This document shows positions 15,994 through 23,916 of a stretch of DNA of 26,359 nucleotides, piece after piece. The notes beneath the pieces are model-generated. The model saw only the letters and a program-made list of their open reading frames with translations, did no database searches and was not told the DNA's origin. How positions within the stretch are numbered: position 1 is the stretch's first letter; every line of letters starts with the position of its first letter. Origin of the DNA: CAYJEO01 sp964369355 (GTDB lineage Bacteria > Bacillota_I > Bacilli_A > RF39 > UBA660); contig CAYJEO010000009.1 of NCBI GenBank assembly GCA_964369355.1, forward strand, positions 1 to 26,359, in the 5' to 3' direction. A program made the position numbers and the translations under genes.

Positions 15994-16011
15994 AAAGATA
16001 TTACTATCTTT
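15994..16011 (-). terminator. Terminator of ruvAB
   Basis: AAAGATA (15994-16000) pairs with TATCTTT (16005-16011), loop of four, followed by a long T run on the minus strand. The ruvB stop lies inside it. Confidence 0.75.
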
Positions 16012-16990
16012 CTATCCCTAAATGCTCATAGGCTTTATCTGTTACAACTCTACCACGATTAGTTCTTTTTAAAAATCCCATTTGTAAAAGATATGGTTCA
16101 TATACATCTTCTATAGTAGATTGTTCTTCTCCTATAGCAGAAGATATAGCATCAATTCCTACTGGTCCACCATTAAATTTATCAATAATAGATTTTAATA
16201 AATTATAATCTGTATCATCTAAACCTAGTTTATCAACTTTTAATTTATCTAATGCTAATTTAGTTATTTCTAAATTAATATGTCCATCTGCCATAACTAA
16301 AGCAAAATCTCTTACTCTTTTAAATAATCTGTTTGCTATTCTAGGTGTACCTCTACTTCTTAAAGCTAGTTCCATAGCTGCATCATCTTCTATAGGTATA
16401 TCTAAAACCTTACTAGTTCTTTTAACTATTTTAGTTAGTTCTTCTACTGTGTAATAATTTAATTTAGATATAATTCCAAATCTATCTCTAAGTGGTGAAG
16501 ATAAATCACCGGCTCTAGTAGTTGCTCCTACTAAAGTAAAAGGTGGTAGATCTATTTTAATATTTCTTTTAGTTGAGTCATTCCCTACTATTATATCCAA
16601 AGAAAAATCTTCCATTGCCGGATATAATATTTCTTCTATAACTCTAGGAATTCTATGAATTTCATCTATAAATAAAACGTCTCCTGGTTCTAATGAAGAT
16701 AAAACTGCAGCTAAGTCTCCTGACTTTTCTATTGAAGGCCCACTAGCTGTTTTTAAGTTAGCATTCATTTCATTAGCTATTATATTTGCCAATGTTGTTT
16801 TACCTAATCCAGGTGGACCATATAATAATACATGGTCTAACGCCTCATCTCTAATAGATGCAGCTTTCATAAATATATTTAAATTTTCTTTGACTTCAGA
16901 TTGCCCAATGTATTCATCAATAGAACCGGGTCTTAAATTCAAATCCAAATCACCAATTATAATATTTTCTGTAATTATTCTATCGTCCAT
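16004..16990 (-). CDS. ruvB: Holliday junction branch migration helicase RuvB
   Basis: AAA+ motor that moves Holliday junctions together with RuvA. The 328-residue length is typical. Walker A is GPPGLGKTT (58-66), Walker B is LFIDEIHR near 105, the sensor block is GATTRAGDLSSPLRDRFG, and the C-terminal winged helix ends with EPYLLQMGFLKRTNRGRV. ATG lies 18 bases after the ruvA stop, with a GGAGAAATAT site. Operon with ruvA; no ruvC is present, as usual in Firmicutes. Confidence 0.98.
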   Translation of the reverse strand: MDDRIITENIIIGDLDLNLRPGSIDEYIGQSEVKENLNIFMKAASIRDEALDHVLLYGPPGLGKTTLANIIANEMNANLKTASGPSIEKSGDLAAVLSSLEPGDVLFIDEIHRIPRVIEEILYPAMEDFSLDIIVGNDSTKRNIKIDLPPFTLVGATTRAGDLSSPLRDRFGIISKLNYYTVEELTKIVKRTSKVLDIPIEDDAAMELALRSRGTPRIANRLFKRVRDFALVMADGHINLEITKLALDKLKVDKLGLDDTDYNLLKSIIDKFNGGPVGIDAISSAIGEEQSTIEDVYEPYLLQMGFLKRTNRGRVVTDKAYEHLGIER

Positions 16991-17008
16991 ATATTTCTCC
17001 TTTTATGT

Positions 17009-17563
17009 TTACTTTAGCATTAATTTTAATGCATCTTTTATTTGTTCTTCTAAAGTTTTAGAAAAATCTATTTGAGTTAATATCTTTTTAATATCTGGTG
17101 CTTTATAACCTAATCCTTTTAATACATCAGTTAATTCATCATTTGTTTTATTACTTAATTGTTCTACGGTTGTATTTAATTTACCTTTTAAATCTAAGAT
17201 TATTTGTTTTGCTACTTTATCACCTATTTTAGGGAATTTTTTTAAATATAAAATATTTTCTCTTTCAATTGCATCAATTATTCCTGATGTTGAACCTAGC
17301 GCTATCATAGGTAGTGCCATTTTACATCCTAATCCTTTAACACTAATAAGTTTTAAAAACAAAGTTTTTTCTTCTAATGATTTAAAACCATATAAAGTAT
17401 TTTCATCTTCTTTTATATTTTGATATAAATATATTTTAACTTCACTTTCTAATTCAAAACTATATGGATTTGCAGTGTATATTAAATATCCTATATTATT
17501 ATTTTCTAAAACTATATGATTACTTTCTATCATTGCTACTTTTCCTATTATATATGAATACAT
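17009..17563 (-). CDS. ruvA: Holliday junction branch migration protein RuvA
   Basis: Binds four-way junctions and anchors RuvB rings. The 184 residues contain an N-terminal OB fold (IGKVAMIESNHIVLENNNIGYLIY), two helix-hairpin-helix motifs (VKGLGCKMALPMI and FPKIGDKVAKQIILDLKGKL), and the C-terminal RuvB-binding domain (DELTDVLKGLGYKAPDIKKIL). At 184 it is slightly short of the usual 190-205. It is the first gene of ruvAB, behind a promoter overlapping a perfect palindrome, so DNA-damage control is likely. Confidence 0.96.
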   Translation of the reverse strand: MYSYIIGKVAMIESNHIVLENNNIGYLIYTANPYSFELESEVKIYLYQNIKEDENTLYGFKSLEEKTLFLKLISVKGLGCKMALPMIALGSTSGIIDAIERENILYLKKFPKIGDKVAKQIILDLKGKLNTTVEQLSNKTNDELTDVLKGLGYKAPDIKKILTQIDFSKTLEEQIKDALKLMLK

Positions 17564-17585
17564 ATTATACCTACTTTCTTAAATA

Positions 17586-17614
17586 ATTTTATCACACAAA
17601 CAATTGTTTGTAAA
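17586..17614 (-). promoter_or_regulatory. ruvAB promoter with a LexA-like palindrome
   Basis: TTTACA (17609-17614) and TAAAAT (17586-17591) with a 17-base spacer. The perfect 16-base palindrome ACAAACAATTGTTTGT (17596-17611) fills the spacer and covers part of the -35. Its AAC-N4-GTT core matches the Gram-positive LexA box (CGAAC-N4-GTTCG type), and ruvAB is a known LexA target in Bacillus. A repressor bound there would block the promoter. Confidence 0.7.
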
Positions 17615-17616
17615 GA

Positions 17617-17638
17617 AAAAAGACTTTTGTGTCTTTTT
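17617..17638 (-). terminator. Terminator of the priA-fmt operon
   Basis: AAAAAGAC (17617-17624) pairs with GTCTTTTT (17631-17638), loop of six, with more T on the minus strand after it. It lies directly upstream of the ruvAB promoter. Confidence 0.75.
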
Positions 17639-17649
17639 ATAATGCATAT

Positions 17650-17958
17650 TTATTTTTTTCTTTTTATAAATGTTTTTGTTACATAAGATAAGAATATCCA
17701 CATTATAATTATATAACCCCACACTAATATAGTGTAAAGTATTCCTGTTGAATATTCTGCTAATAGTCCTGGTATTGATGTAGGTATTTGAAGTTTATTT
17801 AAAAACTCTACTACTTCCTTAATTTCTATATTTGCTTTCATAATATGAAATAGTCTGAAAAATATATCAACTATTCCTATAAAATATACTACGTTTGAAA
17901 ATCTTTTAAAAAATAATATCACTATTAAAAGTAGTATTACTAATATTAATAAATCCAT
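17650..17958 (-). CDS. Unrecognised small membrane protein (102 residues)
   Basis: I do not recognise a family. An N-terminal hydrophobic helix (about 2-17), a second segment (about 23-40), a polar middle part (KANIEIKEVVEFLNKLQIPTS) and a third long hydrophobic helix (about 70-93) end in KTFIKRKK. The basic tail suggests a cytoplasmic C-terminus. AGAGGAAG precedes the ATG. It lies three bases after the 89-residue gene and is the last member of the operon priA-fmt-195-89-102. No function can be assigned. Confidence 0.7.
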   Translation of the reverse strand: MDLLILVILLLIVILFFKRFSNVVYFIGIVDIFFRLFHIMKANIEIKEVVEFLNKLQIPTSIPGLLAEYSTGILYTILVWGYIIIMWIFLSYVTKTFIKRKK

Positions 17959-17961
17959 TTG

Positions 17962-18231
17962 TTACTTCCTCTTTTCTGTATATAATACATTTAAGTCATA
18001 TTGTTTTATTGCATTTAACATGTGCAACTCTGTTTCTATTATAACTTTTTTCTTTTCTAATTTTTGTTCTTTTATTAAGTTTTGAATGTAATGTATTATT
18101 TCTATTGCTTCTGACACATTACAATTTTTTTGTATTTCTAAAGTATAAACCTCATTGTTTATCAAAATTGCTTTCGCTGTATTTTCTTTTGAAAAATAGT
18201 AATCATTATTTAATTTTAACATTCTTAACAT
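17962..18231 (-). CDS. Unrecognised soluble protein (89 residues)
   Basis: No family recognised. The N-terminal half looks like short beta strands (KAILINNEVYTLEI), followed by a helix SEAIEIIHYIQNLIKEQKLEKKKV and a terminal strand-helix part (VIIETELHMLNAIKQYDLNVLYTEK). No membrane segment or cysteine-rich site. The start ATG follows AAAGTAGGTG, the same variant ribosome-binding site as in the array genes. It lies between two membrane-protein genes of the same operon, so it may be a cytosolic partner of one; that is inference. Confidence 0.65.
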   Translation of the reverse strand: MLRMLKLNNDYYFSKENTAKAILINNEVYTLEIQKNCNVSEAIEIIHYIQNLIKEQKLEKKKVIIETELHMLNAIKQYDLNVLYTEKRK

Positions 18232-18238
18232 GTTGCAC

Positions 18239-18826
18239 CTACTTTATTATATTATTATAATTTATTGTTATTTTAATATTTTCATATGTATTATCTATAA
18301 CTAATTGAGTATTATTATAATCTTCTTTTACTGTTATGTTCATAATATTTTTATTGTTTTTATAAGTCATATCATAAATTAAATAAAAATCATTTATAGT
18401 TATTTCATAAACCTTTATATTTTCATTTGATAATTTTGTAGCTTCATTTAAGTATTCTTTAATTTTATCATCTGTTAATCCTTGTAAATCAACACCTATA
18501 TCAAAATTTTTATAGTTATATAATTCATAACTAGATGTAATTGAATCACAAGTTTTAGTTAAACAATATTGTTTATTATTAATAATCACTATTTGTTCTT
18601 CATTTAATTTGCTTCCTGTTACTATAAAAGTTTCATCGCTTTCTATAGTTATTGTATAGTTATAACTTTTATAATCTGTTATATCAGTACTAGTTACCAC
18701 TTGAGAACTAGAATTTAATGCTACTGACAAAAAGATAAAAAATAATGCATAAAATCCTAAAATAATGGCTGCTCTAATTCTTTTATTCGCCCAAAGTTCT
18801 TTAAATTTTTCTATATGTTCTTTCAT
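18239..18826 (-). CDS. Unrecognised membrane-anchored protein (195 residues)
   Basis: A short cytosolic N-terminus (KEHIEKFKELWANKR), one transmembrane helix (about 17-37), then an extracytoplasmic part of about 155 residues rich in Asn, Tyr and Thr. It includes two close cysteines (QYCLTKTC) that could form a disulphide. Strand-rich pattern at the end (MNITVKEDYNNTQLVIDNTYENIKITINY). No family recognised. The ATG overlaps the fmt stop (ATGA), so translation is coupled. It could be a cell-envelope protein; nothing more can be said. Confidence 0.65.
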   Translation of the reverse strand: MKEHIEKFKELWANKRIRAAIILGFYALFFIFLSVALNSSSQVVTSTDITDYKSYNYTITIESDETFIVTGSKLNEEQIVIINNKQYCLTKTCDSITSSYELYNYKNFDIGVDLQGLTDDKIKEYLNEATKLSNENIKVYEITINDFYLIYDMTYKNNKNIMNITVKEDYNNTQLVIDNTYENIKITINYNNIIK

Positions 18827-19788
18827 TTAAACATTTTTCCCACTAATGGTTCTTTATTAGCTTGCCCATTAGCATAATCTATTGCTTTCATTTTAGCTTT
18901 TCCTTCAGGTTGAATTAAAGTTAATATAATTTCGCCATTACTAGTTTTTACACCTATTCCATCTTCATATATCGCAGTGATTTCACCATCGAATTTACCA
19001 TGGAAATAATTATCACTTTTTCTACATTCCCATACTTTAATTACTTTATCATTTAATACTGCATATGCTCCTGGCCAAGAATTTAACCCTCTTACTTGAT
19101 TATATATTTCTTTTGTTGTATCTGAAAAATTTATTTTTTCATCTTTTCTAGTTATTACGTATCCATAAGTAACTTCTTCTTCTTTTTGTTTTTCTCTTTT
19201 ATTAGTTTCCTCTAATATTGAAGGTAGTGTTTTTATTAAAAGTTTAGCTCCTAATATAGATAATTTATCATGTAGAGTTGATGCTGTATCATTTTCTTCT
19301 ATTGCAATTTCTTCTTGTGAAATAATATCGCCTGCATCCATTTTTCTATCCATATACATAATCGTTATACCTGTTTTAGTATGACCATTTATTATTGCTC
19401 TGTGAATTGGAGCACCACCTCTTAATTTAGGTAATAATGATGCATGAACATTAATACACCCAAGTCTAGGTATTTCTAATATTTCTTGTGGTAGTATTTG
19501 TCCATATGCACAAGTTATTATTAAATCTGGATTGAAGTTTTTTATTTCTTCTATTGCATCTTTTACTTTAGGTGGTTGTAAAACTAAAATTAAATTTTCA
19601 TTTGCTAATTCTTTAATAGGTGGAGCAGAAATTTTTTGATTTCTACCTACTAATTTATCTGGTTGTGTTACTACAGCTCTTACTTTATAGTTATCTATTA
19701 AACCTTGTAATATAGGTACACTGAAATGTGGTGTTCCCATAAAAATAATTTTGATATCTTTTTTTATATTTATTTTTTCTAAATCCAT
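18823..19788 (-). CDS. fmt: Methionyl-tRNA formyltransferase
   Basis: Formylates Met-tRNAi for translation initiation. The 321 residues have the formyl-transferase blocks IIFMGTPHFSVPIL, AYGQILPQEIL and the catalytic INVHASLLPKLRGGAPIHRAI segment, and a C-terminal OB-like domain (RGLNSWPGAYAVL, QPEGKAKM). The start after AGAGGTGATAAT adds about 12 residues before the usual Met-K-I-I-F start; the spacing supports it. It lies 21 bases after priA. The usual partner def is not here. Confidence 0.97.
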   Translation of the reverse strand: MDLEKINIKKDIKIIFMGTPHFSVPILQGLIDNYKVRAVVTQPDKLVGRNQKISAPPIKELANENLILVLQPPKVKDAIEEIKNFNPDLIITCAYGQILPQEILEIPRLGCINVHASLLPKLRGGAPIHRAIINGHTKTGITIMYMDRKMDAGDIISQEEIAIEENDTASTLHDKLSILGAKLLIKTLPSILEETNKREKQKEEEVTYGYVITRKDEKINFSDTTKEIYNQVRGLNSWPGAYAVLNDKVIKVWECRKSDNYFHGKFDGEITAIYEDGIGVKTSNGEIILTLIQPEGKAKMKAIDYANGQANKEPLVGKMFK

Positions 19789-19809
19789 ATTATCACCTCT
19801 TTAATTTTA

Positions 19810-21972
19810 TCATAAATTCATTGGATTTACATCTATTTCAACTCTTACTTTATTATTTTTCCTGTATATATTATTTATATAATTCAAATGTTTTAATAGA
19901 TTTGTTGATTTTTTATATTTAATTATTATTTGTAAATAATAAATATTATTTATTTTTGGCATATTAGAAGGGGTTGGTCCTAATAGAATTTGATGATCTT
20001 CTATTTGTGTTTTTAGATGAGTTATCATTTTATTAGATTCTTCATATAATAAATTTAAATCTTTTCCACTTATTTTTATTAAAACTAAATTATAAAATGG
20101 TGGATATTTTAGTATTTTTCTTAAATGCATTTCTTCTTGATAAAAACTTAAATAGTTATTTTCACTTGCTTTTTTAATACTATAATTATCAACATTAAAT
20201 CCTTGAATAACAACTTCTCCTGCTTTTAATCCTCTACCTGCTCTTCCTGATACTTGATTAATAAGTTGGAAAGTTCGCTCTCCACTTCTAAAGTCTGGAA
20301 TATTTAGTGAGGCATCAGCATTCATTATTCCTACTAATGTTACATTATGAAAGTCTAAACCTTTGGCTATCATTTGTGTTCCTATTAATATATCAAATTC
20401 ATGGTTTTTAAATGAATTTAATATTTTTTCATGAGCACCTTTTTTTGTTGTAGTATCTACATCCATGCGAATTACTCTAGCATTAAAATTTTCGTTTACT
20501 AATTGTTCTAATTTTTCTGTACCCATTCCAAATTCATTAATATCTGTACTATTACAATCTGGACATTTTGATATTTTAGGTTTAGTGTGACCACAATAAT
20601 GACATCTCATTAAATTTGATTTTTTATGATATGTAAGTGGTATATCACAGTTAGGACAATTACTTTTATAACCACAATTATGACATGTTATTATGGTAGT
20701 AAATCCTCTTCTATTTAGTAATAAAATTATTTGCTCTTTTTTATTTAATCTATCATTTATTTTTTCTTTTAATGTGTTTGAAAATATTGGATTACCTTTT
20801 TTTATTTCATTTTTCATATCTATTAAGTGTGATTTAGGAACATTATCAAACACTCTTTTTTTTAGTTCTAGTAAATGATATATTTCTTGTTTTGCTCTTG
20901 TAAATGATTCTATTTGTGGTGTTGCTGATCCTAAAATAACAGGACAGTTATATTTTTTTGCTCTATATAAAGCTATATCTATAGCATTATATCTAGGATT
21001 ATTATCTTGTTTATATGTATTTGAATGTTCTTCATCTATTATAATTATTCCAATATTGTTTAATGGTGCAAATACAGCACTTCTTGCTCCTATTACAATA
21101 CTTACTTCATTATTTTGTATTTTTCTATATTCATCAAATTTTTCTCCATTTGACAATCCACTGTGAAGTATTGCAATTACATTGCCAAATCTATTTTTAA
21201 AATTTTTTATAATTCCTGGTGTTAAACTTATTTCAGGAACTAATACTAATGCTTGTTTTTTATTTTTAATAACTTCTTTTATAATATTCATATAAACTTC
21301 TGTTTTACCTGATCCAGTTACACCATATAATAAATATGGTTTAAAATTATTTAAATTAGTTGTAACTTCTTTTATTGCATATTCTTGTTCTTCGTTTAAA
21401 ATTATTTTGTTGTCTATAATTTCTTCTTCATCGTTTAATCTATATGTTTCTTCTTGTATTTCTTTTAAAATATTTTTTTCTATTAACGATTTTGTAGTAT
21501 ATACAGATATATCTGTTGCTTGTTTTTTTAATATTTTTTCTGTTTTAAATAAATCTATTATTATTTGTTGTTTTTCTGTTAATTTTTCTGGTAATTTATT
21601 TATTTTTAAATATGTTATATATTTTTTGTTTATATTTGAGTTTATTTTGGCCTTTAGCGCTGTTGGAAGCATAGTTTGATAGCAACTAATTAAATTACTT
21701 AAAGTTTTTAAAGACATATATTTTCCAAGTTCTAATAATTCTTCATTCAAAATTGGTTTTTCATCTATTATTTTAATTATTTCTTTTAGTTTATATTCTA
21801 TTTCTTTATTTTCATTTATTCTTAAAATAAATCCTTCTAATGTTTTAGATGAAAATGGTACTTCTACTCTTTTTCCTACTTCTATTTCTTTTTCTAGTTC
21901 TTTAGGCACTAAATAACTAAATGTTTGGTCTATTCCTTGTGTTTTTAATTCTACTAATACATCTACAATCAT
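19810..21972 (-). CDS. priA: Primosomal protein N' (replication restart helicase PriA)
   Basis: DEAH-like helicase that recognises stalled forks and reloads the replisome. 720 residues, a little shorter than most. Order: N-terminal DNA-binding part (VLVELKTQGIDQTFSYLVP), Walker A GVTGSGKT (217-224), Walker B IIIDEEH, NRRGFTT, a two-zinc cysteine cluster (CHNCGYKSNCPNCD then CHYCG and CPDC), GTQMIAKGLDF and QVSGRAGRG. It is the first gene of the operon leading to fmt. GAAGGTGATT precedes the ATG. Confidence 0.97.
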   Translation of the reverse strand: MIVDVLVELKTQGIDQTFSYLVPKELEKEIEVGKRVEVPFSSKTLEGFILRINENKEIEYKLKEIIKIIDEKPILNEELLELGKYMSLKTLSNLISCYQTMLPTALKAKINSNINKKYITYLKINKLPEKLTEKQQIIIDLFKTEKILKKQATDISVYTTKSLIEKNILKEIQEETYRLNDEEEIIDNKIILNEEQEYAIKEVTTNLNNFKPYLLYGVTGSGKTEVYMNIIKEVIKNKKQALVLVPEISLTPGIIKNFKNRFGNVIAILHSGLSNGEKFDEYRKIQNNEVSIVIGARSAVFAPLNNIGIIIIDEEHSNTYKQDNNPRYNAIDIALYRAKKYNCPVILGSATPQIESFTRAKQEIYHLLELKKRVFDNVPKSHLIDMKNEIKKGNPIFSNTLKEKINDRLNKKEQIILLLNRRGFTTIITCHNCGYKSNCPNCDIPLTYHKKSNLMRCHYCGHTKPKISKCPDCNSTDINEFGMGTEKLEQLVNENFNARVIRMDVDTTTKKGAHEKILNSFKNHEFDILIGTQMIAKGLDFHNVTLVGIMNADASLNIPDFRSGERTFQLINQVSGRAGRGLKAGEVVIQGFNVDNYSIKKASENNYLSFYQEEMHLRKILKYPPFYNLVLIKISGKDLNLLYEESNKMITHLKTQIEDHQILLGPTPSNMPKINNIYYLQIIIKYKKSTNLLKHLNYINNIYRKNNKVRVEIDVNPMNL

Positions 21973-21991
21973 CTAATCACCTTCTTTAATT

Positions 21992-21997
21992 ATTATA
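21992..21997 (-). promoter_or_regulatory. Possible -10 box for priA-fmt
   Basis: A TATAAT about 20 bases before the priA start, after the HerA-gene terminator. No recognisable -35 at 16-18 bases upstream, so this is a weak call. Confidence 0.35.
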
Positions 21998-22024
21998 CAC
22001 TATATTTTTATTATTTCATTTAAA

Positions 22025-22047
22025 AAAAGACTATTTTTTAGTCTTTT
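22025..22047 (-). terminator. Terminator of the HerA-like gene
   Basis: AAAAGACTA (22025-22033) pairs with TAGTCTTTT (22039-22047), loop of five, followed by T on the minus strand. It overlaps the stop codon. Confidence 0.8.
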
Positions 22048-23842
22048 ATTGTGGTTCTTTTATAATAGGTACTTCCTTGTTTACAAACCAAATATTGCTT
22101 ACATCACAAGAATCTGATGATGGTGCTGGATTAGGCATTTGCATTTTTATTAGTACAGGTACTTTGAATGCTGATCCAAAACCTACACATACTCCAGGTT
22201 GTAATATTCGTAAACGTTTCATTACTTCATTTGTAATATTTGGTACCATTTCTTTAATATAATTAATATCCTTTGGATGTAACATTTTAAATATTAAGAA
22301 ATTACTACATTGTGATAGTGAAGTTTCTGATAATTCTGATGGTCTTTGTGAAATAAGACCTAAGATAACACCATATTTTCTTCCTTCTTTTGTAATACGG
22401 TCAAATATATTATATCCAAGTAAGAATATATCATTATCGTTTTGTACATATCTATGGGCTTCTTCTAACACTATATGAAACGGTAATGCATTTCTTCTAT
22501 CTAAGTTTTTAGCATAGTCAAAAAATAATTTTGAATAAATTTTTGTTATAGTTTTTGCTAATCTATCATCTACATAGTTTATATTGAAATTTATTATTTG
22601 GGCTTTTTTACCGTTGGTTGCTGTTAATATATTTCTAATGTACTGTTCTAAAGTAATATATTCTGGGTAATTAAAGTATACGCTTTGATCACTTTCTACT
22701 AATGAGTGAAGTCTTACTTTTAATACATTGGCATCGTCAAATACTTTATCACTTTTTAAAACACCTTCTGATATTAATGCAAAATCAAATGCATGTTTTA
22801 AGTCGTGTAATGAATATTTGAATGTACCATCTGGCATATTTAGTTCTAAATTATCTACCAAGTAAGCTTCAAAGAAATTTGTTAATAATTCCATTTCTCT
22901 TATTTTACCTGATGCATCTATTAATAGACATTGTTTTAAAGGTCTAGTATAACCAGGTTGATAAATTGGAGTTTCCAAGTTTAATTCTTTTGTATTATAA
23001 GTTGATAATACTGAAAATACTTGGTCTCTTATTTGTGCTGGCGGTCTTCCTGATGCTAATATGTCAAGTAATGCTCTTGCTACTATATCATTTTTATGTT
23101 TAATAACTTTATCTTCTTCTTTACCAAATATCGTTACCAGTTTTAATGCTTTTTCTATTATTGGTAATTGTGAATGTTTTTCTGCTCCAAGTAGTAGTGC
23201 AATATCATCGACACTTAATAACCATAAAGGAATTTTTATAATATCAGTATCACTAAATGTTGTATTTGTTGTATATGTTTTAAAGTTTATTTCAGGTACT
23301 TTTTCATTTAATTTATTAAATGCTGAATGATATTCTCCATATGCATCAAATATTAAAATACTTGCTTTATATGCAATTGATCTTTGCTTTTCAAATAAGT
23401 TTTGAAATATTCTTGCAACACTACAAGATTTCCCTGAACCAGTTGATCCAAATATAGCAAAATGATTTGCAAAAAACGAGTTTACATTTACCCCTAATTG
23501 AACTCCATCATATATAGGACTTGTCCCTAAATATAAATCTTTGTTTTCTTGATAATCATCAATACCTATAATCATTGGAATTTTTTCTTTTGATACTAAT
23601 TTAACTACTGATTGAAATGATGGTTTTCTAATAACACCGAATACAAATTTATTGTTTACTATTTCTCCTAATAAATTAGCTGTAGCAACTGAATCTTTAA
23701 TATCTAATATTTCTGCTACACACATTCTATCTTGATCTTCTAATACCACATGTAAATTTAATAATGGTGGCAAATTTTGCATTTCATTTGATAGTTTTAT
23801 ATATATTGTATTTTCTTCAATACCTATAATATTTCCTAACAT
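22046..23842 (-). CDS. HerA/DUF87-type ATPase
   Basis: A 598-residue hexameric-translocase-type ATPase. The N-terminal HAS-barrel-like part covers about 1-120, then Walker A GSTGSGKS (132-139), Walker B ILIFDAYGEYH (162-172), a long helical insertion, and in the C-terminal part LEEAHRYV and LISQRPSELSETSLSQCSNF with the block GVCVGFGSAFKVP at the end. HerA proteins move DNA and often work with the nuclease NurA or with defence partners; neither is beside this gene. It forms a single-gene unit with its own promoter, an inverted repeat and a terminator. AGGAGG precedes the ATG. The substrate and role are unknown. Confidence 0.88.
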   Translation of the reverse strand: MLGNIIGIEENTIYIKLSNEMQNLPPLLNLHVVLEDQDRMCVAEILDIKDSVATANLLGEIVNNKFVFGVIRKPSFQSVVKLVSKEKIPMIIGIDDYQENKDLYLGTSPIYDGVQLGVNVNSFFANHFAIFGSTGSGKSCSVARIFQNLFEKQRSIAYKASILIFDAYGEYHSAFNKLNEKVPEINFKTYTTNTTFSDTDIIKIPLWLLSVDDIALLLGAEKHSQLPIIEKALKLVTIFGKEEDKVIKHKNDIVARALLDILASGRPPAQIRDQVFSVLSTYNTKELNLETPIYQPGYTRPLKQCLLIDASGKIREMELLTNFFEAYLVDNLELNMPDGTFKYSLHDLKHAFDFALISEGVLKSDKVFDDANVLKVRLHSLVESDQSVYFNYPEYITLEQYIRNILTATNGKKAQIINFNINYVDDRLAKTITKIYSKLFFDYAKNLDRRNALPFHIVLEEAHRYVQNDNDIFLLGYNIFDRITKEGRKYGVILGLISQRPSELSETSLSQCSNFLIFKMLHPKDINYIKEMVPNITNEVMKRLRILQPGVCVGFGSAFKVPVLIKMQMPNPAPSSDSCDVSNIWFVNKEVPIIKEPQ

Positions 23843-23859
23843 AATAATACCTCCTATTT

Positions 23860-23892
23860 TATTCTATATATATTATACCCTAATATAGAATA
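23860..23892 (-). promoter_or_regulatory. HerA-like gene promoter with inverted-repeat operator candidate
   Basis: TATTCTATAT (23860-23869) and its reverse complement ATATAGAATA (23883-23892) flank a TATAAT (23872-23877) on the minus strand, with 13 bases between the arms. Centre-to-centre distance is 23 bases, about two helical turns. This suits a dimeric repressor, but no convincing -35 is visible. Confidence 0.5.
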
Positions 23893-23896
23893 AAAA

Positions 23897-23916
23897 AAAA
23901 TACCAATTGGTATTTT
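23897..23916 (-). terminator. Terminator of the acidic-protein gene
   Basis: AAAATACC (23897-23904) pairs with GGTATTTT (23909-23916), loop AATT, followed by T9 on the minus strand. It overlaps the stop codon. Confidence 0.8.

Noticed and set aside
22046..23842. HerA-based anti-phage defence system
   Set aside because: No SIR2, NurA, DUF4297 or other effector gene lies next to it, and the neighbours are housekeeping genes.
23860..23892. Intrinsic terminator from the TATTCTATAT inverted repeat
   Set aside because: The arms are AT-only apart from one G-C pair, the loop is 13 bases, no T run follows on the minus strand, and a -10 box lies inside it.
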